DNA of 64,000 bases from the NCBI GenBank assembly GCA_016699815.1, contig CP065012.1:1116001-1180000 (forward strand), given 5' to 3'. Below the pieces are notes generated by a model. That model did not search any database. It was given only the letters and a program-made list of their open reading frames with translations, and was not told where the DNA came from. The first letter of the stretch is position 1. The number at the start of each line of letters is the position of its first letter. A program made the position numbers and the translations under genes. The DNA comes from Chitinophagaceae bacterium. GTDB lineage: Bacteria; Bacteroidota; Bacteroidia; Chitinophagales; Chitinophagaceae. Positions 41,522 through 48,415 of the stretch are shown here, piece after piece.

Positions 41522-43189
41522 TTAATTACAAGGATAAGGCACTGTATCTCCATCTGGGTTTAATTTTACTCTTTCGAAATTTGTTAATGTATTGTTAGCT
41601 TTAAAAAAGCTTATACCTGGATTAAAAATCTGCAGAGCTTTTAAAAACCGTTTTTCATTTTCTGAAGCAAGGTTATTAGGTGTAATCCCAAAAGCAATAT
41701 AAAATACACTTTTAAACAATTGAACTCCTTTTTCATCATTTAAATACTTGTTTCCAAAATTTACAAATCCCGTTGAGTCGGTAATCATCATAGTATAGGC
41801 AGTACTATCACTTACCATTCCAAAAGTAAATGTTTTAGTATCCTTAATTTTTCCACTTATAAACCAATCATATAAGCTATAAAAATCGTCAAATGAAAAA
41901 ATTGATAATCTTCTTGGGTCGTTATTGTGGTTATGTACAGCTCCGTCAATTGCTGTTGCAGGGTACATGTTTATACTTAAACTATCAGCTTCGCCATTAA
42001 CTTCAATATAATTTGTAGAATTCGAGAAAGGATTCCAGAACAAATATCCTTTTTCATAATTTGCAGAAACGCTATCCCTTAATGTAGAGTAATAAAGTGG
42101 GTAATTATTTGTTGTCATAAGAGAATCAATTACATCACAAGGGTTGTTGAGGTTATATTCACCTGGCTCATCTGGCCATTCAATCGGCGGCTCTTCTTGT
42201 GTACAGGGGTTTTTCCACTCACCGGTATTGGTATCTATTACATAAACTACCCAGTTACGGTCTTCGCCACATTCGTCGGGCAGGGTATTGGGTGGGTTGG
42301 TAGTACTGTCGGGTGTAGTAGTGCCTTCTCCGCCGCCTGGGCTTTCCGGCGAATCAGGTATCGTCGTACTCCAGCCGCCTCCGCTGCCATCGTCTTCATA
42401 GCATGATGAGTAAAATATTATTGTTGAATAAATGGGCACCCAATTACCACAACCTGGATCACCTGTGTTACTGCCTGGTGGGCATCCACCTTCTACATAT
42501 CCTCCAATAGTCCAGCCACTAATATAAATAATACTCAGAGAGCAAATATCAGGAGTAAATTTTAGGGATATATAAAAATCCTGTGGCTTTGTAGTATCTG
42601 CCGGCCAGTTATCAAAAAGCCGGTTGTCTTTTATATGATAAATTACCGTGCTGTCGGAGCTATAATACATTTCTTTTTCAAATGCCATAATTTGTTTTAC
42701 AATATCCTCTGCATTGGGTGCGGTACGGTTGGGGTCTTTATCAAATCCATTGGATGCATATTGCTCACCCATAAATAATTTGTACAACACTTCGGTATTT
42801 ATTTTTACTTTAAGTACGTCTTTTACATAAGCATCTCCATCGGGTACTATGGGTACAGAAACCAGGGTGTCTGTACCTTCGGTATTGCTAACATTATCGG
42901 TATGGTTTCTTTTAATGGTAATTTTTGCGTATTTCCATACCGGCAAACCTTCATTTTTTACAAACTGCTCTACAAAAGGATGCAGGCTGTTTTTTTGTTT
43001 TAAATCTTCCACAATGCGTTTTAAAATGGGATCGGCATTTTTAGGGAGTTCAAAAAACCTTTCTGTTATATTAACCTTAGCCACATCAATATAATCCATT
43101 TTTTTACAGGAATACGTTAAAACTAATACAGAAAGTAAAAGGAAAAACAAAACCTGTATGGAATTTTGATGGCGCTTCTTAGTTCTCAT
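41522..43189 (-). CDS. JAMM-like lipoprotein, module copy 2 (intact)
   Basis: A 555-residue lipoprotein with lipobox VLVLTYSCKK near residue 28. After a helical N-terminal region (FFELPKNADPILKRIVEDL) comes a domain of unknown fold (about 60-245), a Cys-containing Gly/Pro/Thr-rich linker that includes the 179-bp repeat, and a C-terminal domain of about 210 residues starting NPCDVID. That domain carries E379 (YEKGY), H419-N-H421 and D434/D435, a JAMM-like arrangement of possible zinc ligands, though HxH-to-Asp spacing (12-13) exceeds the classical 10. It is likely surface-exposed. Order with 40990 behind and the XRE gene 43345 divergent matches copy 1. The function is unknown, and a polymorphic effector with a matched partner is my favoured reading. 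Confidence 0.75.
   Translation of the reverse strand: MRTKKRHQNSIQVLFFLLLSVLVLTYSCKKMDYIDVAKVNITERFFELPKNADPILKRIVEDLKQKNSLHPFVEQFVKNEGLPVWKYAKITIKRNHTDNVSNTEGTDTLVSVPIVPDGDAYVKDVLKVKINTEVLYKLFMGEQYASNGFDKDPNRTAPNAEDIVKQIMAFEKEMYYSSDSTVIYHIKDNRLFDNWPADTTKPQDFYISLKFTPDICSLSIIYISGWTIGGYVEGGCPPGSNTGDPGCGNWVPIYSTIIFYSSCYEDDGSGGGWSTTIPDSPESPGGGEGTTTPDSTTNPPNTLPDECGEDRNWVVYVIDTNTGEWKNPCTQEEPPIEWPDEPGEYNLNNPCDVIDSLMTTNNYPLYYSTLRDSVSANYEKGYLFWNPFSNSTNYIEVNGEADSLSINMYPATAIDGAVHNHNNDPRRLSIFSFDDFYSLYDWFISGKIKDTKTFTFGMVSDSTAYTMMITDSTGFVNFGNKYLNDEKGVQLFKSVFYIAFGITPNNLASENEKRFLKALQIFNPGISFFKANNTLTNFERVKLNPDGDTVPYPCN
42162..42340 (-). repeat. 179-bp connecting repeat, copy in intact lipoprotein
   Basis: Partner of 40731-40909 within the linker and pre-C-terminal region of the intact lipoprotein. 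Only five differences are seen, three of them C/T transitions. The C-terminal coding sequence beyond it diverges at once. Confidence 0.9.
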
Positions 43190-43235
43190 AAAACCGGTTT
43201 AAAGGGTAATTAATAAATTTATGGCAGCTTACTTT
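43185..43235 (-). repeat. 51-bp leader repeat, copy 2
   Basis: Matches 27473-27523 at 50 of 51 bases. It includes the start codon of the lipoprotein and a perfect palindrome AAACCGGTTT just before it, which is broken in copy 1 by the single difference. Confidence 0.85.
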
Positions 43236-43259
43236 TTCTCAACTACGCTAGCGTAAATA

Positions 43260-43310
43260 AAAATATGGAGAATTTTCCATATTTTAAAATAAATATAGAA
43301 TATTCTCCAT
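43260..43310. promoter_or_regulatory. Overlapping inverted repeats upstream of XRE regulator 2
   Basis: A 10-bp inverted repeat AAAATATGGA / TCCATATTTT (43260-43269, 43276-43285) overlaps a wider one, ATGGAGAAT / ATTCTCCAT (43265-43273, 43302-43310), so the two cannot form at once. It includes the palindrome AGAATATTCT (43297-43306) and the 12-mer ATATAGAATATT that also occurs in copy 1. It is a possible operator of the XRE protein. Confidence 0.5.
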
Positions 43311-43344
43311 TGCGGCAGCTACCGCTATTTCTTCCCTTTGAGGA

Positions 43345-43584
43345 GTGAAGCGAAAGCCAAAAAAGACGTATTATATCAATAAAGCAGCATTACTATTAGT
43401 CGGATCCAGGATAAGGGAAATACGGCAAAAGAAAAATATTTCCATAGAATATTTGGCCAATTCAAGCGATATGGACTATTCTCAATTGGCAAGGATGGAA
43501 CTGGGCCAGGTAAATTTTTCTATCTCTTACCTTTTTCGGGTTGCTGAAGCATTAGGCGTAACCCCAAAAGACCTGCTACCCTAA
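43345..43584 (+). CDS. XRE-family helix-turn-helix regulator (module copy 2)
   Basis: A 79-residue protein from GTG 43345. Its HTH_3 domain contains VGSRIREIRQKKNISIEYLA, NSSDMDYSQLARMELGQVNF and a final helix LFRVAEALGVTPKDLL. The recognition part differs from copy 1 (YSQLARME against AEQVGRIE), but the general form and the divergent position are the same. It is 156 bases from the lipoprotein ATG, with the leader repeat and inverted repeats in between, so it probably acts on this module. Confidence 0.83.
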   Translation: MKRKPKKTYYINKAALLLVGSRIREIRQKKNISIEYLANSSDMDYSQLARMELGQVNFSISYLFRVAEALGVTPKDLLP

Positions 43585-43700
43585 TTTATTTTACCCGGCG
43601 TTAATAATAATTTCAATTTTGGTATAAAATTCTCAATATTTTACTGCCCAATTTGCAATTGCCCAATTACCAAAAATTTGTAATATTGCCAGCCTGCTTT

Positions 43701-44801
43701 ATGTACAACGATTTATTATACCAAATTGCCCTTACCCGTGTGCCACAAGTAGGCGATGTACATGCCAAAAACCTGGTGCAGCTGTATGGATCGGCAGAAG
43801 CCATTTTTAAAGCGCCCAAACAGCAACTGGAAAAACTGGAAGGTATGGGTACCATAAGGGCAAAAAACATCAAGCAGTTTCAGCAATTTAGCGATTGCGA
43901 AACTGAAATTGCTTTTATTGAAAAATACAAAATTGTACCGCTTTTTATTAACCATCCCAGTTACCCAAAGCGCCTGCTCAATTGCTACGACAGCCCTCCG
44001 TTGCTCTTTTACAAAGGCAATGCCGACCTCAATACCACAAAAATAATTTCTATTGTGGGCACCCGCAGCAACAGCGATTACGGCAAACATTTTTGCGAAA
44101 GCTTTTTAGAAAATCTTAAAAATTCGGACATCCTCGTCATCAGCGGCCTGGCATTTGGTATTGATACCCTTGCGCATAAAAACGCATTAAAAAATAGCTT
44201 GTCTACTGTTGCCGTATTGGCTCATGGGCTGGACAGGATTTATCCCGGCGAAAACAAAAACCTGGCAAAGCAAATGACCGAACAGGGCGGCCTGCTCACC
44301 GATTTTTGCAGCGGCACTAAACCCGATAAACAAAATTTTCCCAAACGTAACCGCATTGTTGCCGGCATTTGCGATGCATTAATAGTAGTGGAAAGCGGCA
44401 AAAAAGGTGGCTCACTTATTACTGCCGAGCTGGCCAACAGTTATAATAAAGATGTATTTGCATTGCCGGGAAAAAGCACCGATACCAAAAGCGAAGGCTG
44501 TAATTTTTTAATTAAAACCAATAAAGCCATGCTGCTAACCGAGGCTGATGACCTCCTTAAAATGATGAACTGGGGAACGCCAAAACCCATTATCCAAAAA
44601 CAACAAAGGGAATTATTTATAGAATTACAGCCCAATGAAAAAATTATTGTAGAATTACTAAAGCAAAACGATAAACTTTTTATTGACGAACTCTATTTAA
44701 AAAGTGGCCTGAGCAGCAGCGCCGCCGCACAGGCCTTGCTCATGCTCGAAATGGAAGGTATTGTAAAATCACTGCCGGGAAAAATGTACCAGCTTATATA
44801 A
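43701..44801 (+). CDS. dprA: DNA-processing protein DprA
   Basis: A 366-residue protein using the ATG at 43701 (MYNDLLYQIALTRVP); the frame is open 16 codons more. An N-terminal SAM-like/HhH part is followed by the Rossmann-like DprA domain: FYKGNADLN, IISIVGTRSNSDYGK, VISGLAFGIDTLAHKNAL, GLDRIYPGENKNL, FPKRNRIVAGICDALIVVE, GGSLITAELANSYNKDVFALPG. The C-terminal winged helix (about 300-366) is present. It binds ssDNA and loads RecA during natural transformation. It sits 33 bases before guaB on the same strand. Confidence 0.95.
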   Translation: MYNDLLYQIALTRVPQVGDVHAKNLVQLYGSAEAIFKAPKQQLEKLEGMGTIRAKNIKQFQQFSDCETEIAFIEKYKIVPLFINHPSYPKRLLNCYDSPPLLFYKGNADLNTTKIISIVGTRSNSDYGKHFCESFLENLKNSDILVISGLAFGIDTLAHKNALKNSLSTVAVLAHGLDRIYPGENKNLAKQMTEQGGLLTDFCSGTKPDKQNFPKRNRIVAGICDALIVVESGKKGGSLITAELANSYNKDVFALPGKSTDTKSEGCNFLIKTNKAMLLTEADDLLKMMNWGTPKPIIQKQQRELFIELQPNEKIIVELLKQNDKLFIDELYLKSGLSSSAAAQALLMLEMEGIVKSLPGKMYQLI

Positions 44802-44823
44802 AAGGCCGAATGATTTTTTTCTC

Positions 44824-44831
44824 TACCTTTG
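44824..44831 (+). promoter_or_regulatory. -7 box adjacent to guaB start
   Basis: TACCTTTG ends 3 bases before the ATG at 44835. If used, the transcript would be leaderless or nearly so. No TTG is present at the -33 position, so support is partial. Confidence 0.35.
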
Positions 44832-44834
44832 CAC

Positions 44835-46325
44835 ATGGCTACAATAAAATATTCTTCCCAGCAATTTATTGAACAAAAATTAACCCAGGGGCTTACCTTT
44901 GACGATGTATTGCTCACACCCGCTTACTCACAGGTTTTACCCAAAGATGTGGACATTTCCACAAAACTTACCCGGCATATTACCCTGAATATACCGTTGC
45001 TTAGCGCCGCAATGGATACGGTTACAGAAGCCCAGCTTGCTATTGCCCTTGCACGGGAAGGCGGCCTCGGTATTTTACATAAAAACATGACCATTGAAGG
45101 CCAGGCCAGCCAGGTAAAAAAAGTAAAAAGAAGCGAAAACGGCCTTATTCTCGACCCCATTACCTTAACAGCAGATGCTACCATTGGCGAAGCATTAAAA
45201 TTAATGCGTGACAATAAAATTGGCGGCATTCCCATAATAGATAAGGCGCACAAACTTATAGGCATACTTACCAACCGAGACCTGCGCTTTGAAACCAACC
45301 TCAAAGAAAAAGTAAGCGCCGTAATGACCAGCGAAAATTTAATAACAGCGCCAGAAGGAACCGATTTAAAAAAAGCACAACTATTATTCAAAAAAAACAA
45401 GGTAGAAAAACTTCCGGTGGTAGATAAAAAAGGTAAACTCATTGGCTTAATTACCTTTAGCGATATATTAAAACTGCACAGTAACCCTTACGCTGTAAAA
45501 GATTGTTTTGGCAGGCTGCTTGTAGGCGCTGGCGTAGGCATTACAAAAGATTCCCTTCTAAGAATTGACGCTTTAAATAATGCAGGTGTAGATGTAGTAT
45601 GCCTGGATAGTGCCCACGGCCACACCAAAGGCGTAATTGATACTTTAAAACTTGCCCGCAAACAATTTAAAACCCTGGCCATAATTGCCGGTAATGTAGC
45701 CACCAAAGAAGGCGCACTTGCCTTAGCCGATGCAGGCGCAGATGCTGTAAAAGTGGGCATTGGCCCAGGTTCTATTTGTACCACCCGTATTGTTGCCGGT
45801 ACTGGCGTGCCGCAAATTACAGCAGTAATGAATGCAGCAATGGCATTAAAAAATAAAAATATAGGCATCATAAGCGATGGCGGCATTAGATATACCGGCG
45901 ATATGGTAAAAGCCTTAGCAGCAGGTGCCAGCGCCGTAATGATGGGTAATGTTTTTGCAGGCACCGAAGAAAGCCCCGGCGAAACCATTATTTACGAAGG
46001 CCGAAAATTTAAACAATACCGTGGCATGGGTTCATTGGGCGCTATGGCACAGGGCAGCAGCGACCGCTATTTTCAGGACACAACAGATGATTCCAAAAAA
46101 TTTGTGCCCGAAGGTATTGAAGGCCGGGTTGCGTATAAAGGTTTTTTAAAAGAAGTAACGCACCAGTTTACCGGCGGCCTTAGGGCGGGCATGGGTTATT
46201 GCGGCGCTTCCAATATTAAAGAACTTCAAAAAGCAAGTTTTGTAAAAATTACCAATGCAGGTATAAGAGAAAGCCATGCACACGATATTGAAATTACCAA
46301 AGAAGCGCCTAACTACAGCAGGTAA
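44835..46325 (+). CDS. guaB: Inosine-5'-monophosphate dehydrogenase
   Basis: A 496-residue enzyme, normal for the family, from ATG 44835 (a TTG six bases upstream is less likely). It oxidises IMP to XMP with NAD, the committed step of guanine nucleotide synthesis. The TIM barrel starts with GLTFDDVLLTPAYSQVLP. The inserted CBS pair (about residues 95-215) reads IGEALKLMRDNKIGGIPI and KKNKVEKLPVVDKKGKLIGL. The active-site loop is GIGPGSICTTRIVAGTG with C315, followed by SDGGIRYTGDMVKALAAGA and RGMGS with the flap region. Confidence 0.97.
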   Translation: MATIKYSSQQFIEQKLTQGLTFDDVLLTPAYSQVLPKDVDISTKLTRHITLNIPLLSAAMDTVTEAQLAIALAREGGLGILHKNMTIEGQASQVKKVKRSENGLILDPITLTADATIGEALKLMRDNKIGGIPIIDKAHKLIGILTNRDLRFETNLKEKVSAVMTSENLITAPEGTDLKKAQLLFKKNKVEKLPVVDKKGKLIGLITFSDILKLHSNPYAVKDCFGRLLVGAGVGITKDSLLRIDALNNAGVDVVCLDSAHGHTKGVIDTLKLARKQFKTLAIIAGNVATKEGALALADAGADAVKVGIGPGSICTTRIVAGTGVPQITAVMNAAMALKNKNIGIISDGGIRYTGDMVKALAAGASAVMMGNVFAGTEESPGETIIYEGRKFKQYRGMGSLGAMAQGSSDRYFQDTTDDSKKFVPEGIEGRVAYKGFLKEVTHQFTGGLRAGMGYCGASNIKELQKASFVKITNAGIRESHAHDIEITKEAPNYSR

Positions 46326-46374
46326 TCTCTTTCTGTTTTATTTACGAGTTAACGCACTGCATAGCCTGCAAAAA

Positions 46375-46403
46375 TTGTTTTAGTGCATAAATGGATATTT
46401 TTG
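46375..46403 (+). promoter_or_regulatory. Promoter of the DUF4105 gene
   Basis: TTG (46375-46377) and the -7 box TATTTTTG (46396-46403) are separated by 18 bases, close to the Bacteroidota consensus. The ATG is at 46414, 10 bases past the -7 box. Confidence 0.5.
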
Positions 46404-46413
46404 CAAAGGCGTC

Positions 46414-47565
46414 ATGAAAAAAATTTTCCTTTTAGTCAACCTTTGTTTTGCTGTTTGTTTTAACAGGCAGCAAAAATTATTTGCGCAGAACAGCACCCGT
46501 ATCCGCATTTCTTTACTCACCTGCAGCCCGGGTGAAGAATTGTATGCCAGCTTTGGCCATAGCGCTTTAAGGGTAATTGACAGCAATGCCGTTACGGATA
46601 TTATTTACAATTACGGCACTTTTGACTTTGACGACCCCGCTTTTTACTCAAAATTTGTGAGGGGAAAACTGTTTTATGCATTGAGCATAGAAAGGCCCGA
46701 AGATTTTTTGTACAGTTACCATGCCGAAAACAGGAGCGTTACAGAACAAGTGCTGGATATAGCTCAACCGGAAGCATTGGCCATAAAACATTTTTTGGCC
46801 GAAAATATTAAAGAAGAAAAACGCTGGTACAAATATGATTTTGTAAGGGACAACTGCACCACACGCTTAAGGGATATTTTGGTAAAATTAAAAAAGCCTG
46901 CCCCGCAATTACCACCGGTAATGCCGCTGGATTTTACTTTCCGCAATGCCATACATTATTATTTAGATGCTACCCAAAATTACTGGAGCAAACTCGGCAT
47001 AGACCTATTGCTGGGCAGCAGGATGGATGTAAAAATGACAGCAGCAGAGCAACAATTTTTACCCGATAACCTAATGATAGCATTAGACAGCACAAAAAAT
47101 TTTAACTATGTAAATGTCAAACAAAATTTATATACAGCCGTAAATTACCATTCAAAAATAAAATGGTTCAGGCCAATAATCTTTTTTTTGTTAATTGCAT
47201 TTTTATGGCTTTTGGCATCTTTCTCAAAAAATAAAACCATGCAGGTACTGCTAAAATGGCTTGATGGGATTTTATTTTTTATTACCGGCCTATTGGGTTG
47301 CCTGTTTATTTTTATGTGGTGGGGAACCGATCATTTTATGACAAAGGATAATTACAACATGCTTTGGGCAATACCTTTTAATTGCGTTGCGGCATTTTAT
47401 ACCGGAAAAAATAAAAAAGGCAAAAGCTACTTTTTATTTACATCTTTCGTTTATACTTTATTGGTACTGAGTTGGTTTTTTTTACCACAGCAACTCAACA
47501 TAGCCTTACTGCCTTTTGTTATTTTACTTATGGTAAGGTCGTATCTTATTTTTAAAAGCAAATAA
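46414..47565 (+). CDS. DUF4105 (Lnb N-terminal-type) membrane protein
   Basis: A 383-residue protein. After a signal/anchor region (MKKIFLLVNLCFAVCF) the DUF4105 domain spans about residues 30-225: LLTCSPGEELYASFGHSALRVID with a conserved Cys-less His, DIIYNYGTFDFDDPAFYSKF, RGKLFYALSIE and KYDFVRDNCTTRLRDIL, where the His and Cys suggest a cysteine-peptidase-like NlpC fold. The C-terminal third has four membrane helices (about 250-380). It is probably in the inner or outer membrane with the domain outside. Its stop overlaps the ATG of the next hydrolase by one base (47565), so they are coupled. Confidence 0.85.
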   Translation: MKKIFLLVNLCFAVCFNRQQKLFAQNSTRIRISLLTCSPGEELYASFGHSALRVIDSNAVTDIIYNYGTFDFDDPAFYSKFVRGKLFYALSIERPEDFLYSYHAENRSVTEQVLDIAQPEALAIKHFLAENIKEEKRWYKYDFVRDNCTTRLRDILVKLKKPAPQLPPVMPLDFTFRNAIHYYLDATQNYWSKLGIDLLLGSRMDVKMTAAEQQFLPDNLMIALDSTKNFNYVNVKQNLYTAVNYHSKIKWFRPIIFFLLIAFLWLLASFSKNKTMQVLLKWLDGILFFITGLLGCLFIFMWWGTDHFMTKDNYNMLWAIPFNCVAAFYTGKNKKGKSYFLFTSFVYTLLVLSWFFLPQQLNIALLPFVILLMVRSYLIFKSK

Positions 47566-48359
47566 TGACCCTAAAGAATTTTTTATATCAAAACTGCAAC
47601 ATTTCATACCGCATTTACGGACAGGGAAAGCCCTTAATGTTATTGCATGGATTTGGCGAAAACAGCAGCATTTGGCAAAAACAGGCAGATGCATTAAAAA
47701 ATAATTATTTAATCATCACACCAGATCTTCCGGGAAGCGGCAAATCTGCTTTTTGGCAAAAAGAAAATGTACAAATGCAGGATTATGCCGACATATTAAA
47801 TGCAATATTGCAACAGGAAAAAATTGAAAAAATTATACTCATTGGCCACAGTATGGGTGGATATATTACAATGGCATTTGCCGAAAAATATGCTGAATGC
47901 TTAACGGCATTTGGTTTATTTAACAGCACAGCCACTGCCGATGACACTGAAAAAATTGCCACCCGTAAAAAAGCAATAGAATTTATACAGCAATACGGCT
48001 CGCAGCCTTTTTTAAAAACCATTATACCCGGTTTATTTATGGATGCCGGGGTTTCTGAAAAAGATATGAATAATTTAATTGAACAGGCGGTGCATTTTAA
48101 ACAAGAAGCCCTTGTGCAATATTATAATGCTATGATTAACCGGCCCGACAGGCTGCAGGTTTTAAAAAATGCTACTGTTCCCATACTTTTTATTATTGGT
48201 GTGCACGATAAAGTTGTGCCTTTCAGCGTTATAATGCAGCAAACTCATTTACCGGAAAAGAGCTTTATCCATATTTTACAAAATACTGCACACATGGGCA
48301 TGCTGGAAGAAACAGGAAAAACCAATAAAATTTTGGCAGATTTTTTAGAAAGCTGCTAA
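47565..48359 (+). CDS. Alpha/beta hydrolase
   Basis: A 264-residue alpha/beta hydrolase without a signal peptide. The oxyanion segment is LMLLHGFGENSSIW (about 25-38), the nucleophile elbow LIGHSMGGYIT (Ser about residue 97), the acid probably D about 214 in IGVHDKVVP, and the His near 243 in NTAHMGMLEE. The lid is short. Substrate unknown; the closest in style are the MhpC/BioH group. It is translated with the DUF4105 protein (one-base overlap). Confidence 0.88.
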   Translation: MTLKNFLYQNCNISYRIYGQGKPLMLLHGFGENSSIWQKQADALKNNYLIITPDLPGSGKSAFWQKENVQMQDYADILNAILQQEKIEKIILIGHSMGGYITMAFAEKYAECLTAFGLFNSTATADDTEKIATRKKAIEFIQQYGSQPFLKTIIPGLFMDAGVSEKDMNNLIEQAVHFKQEALVQYYNAMINRPDRLQVLKNATVPILFIIGVHDKVVPFSVIMQQTHLPEKSFIHILQNTAHMGMLEETGKTNKILADFLESC

Positions 48360-48415
48360 GCATTCTTTCGTTATTGTACAGCTTATTTGGTTATTTTACA
48401 GTCTTATTGTTATCA

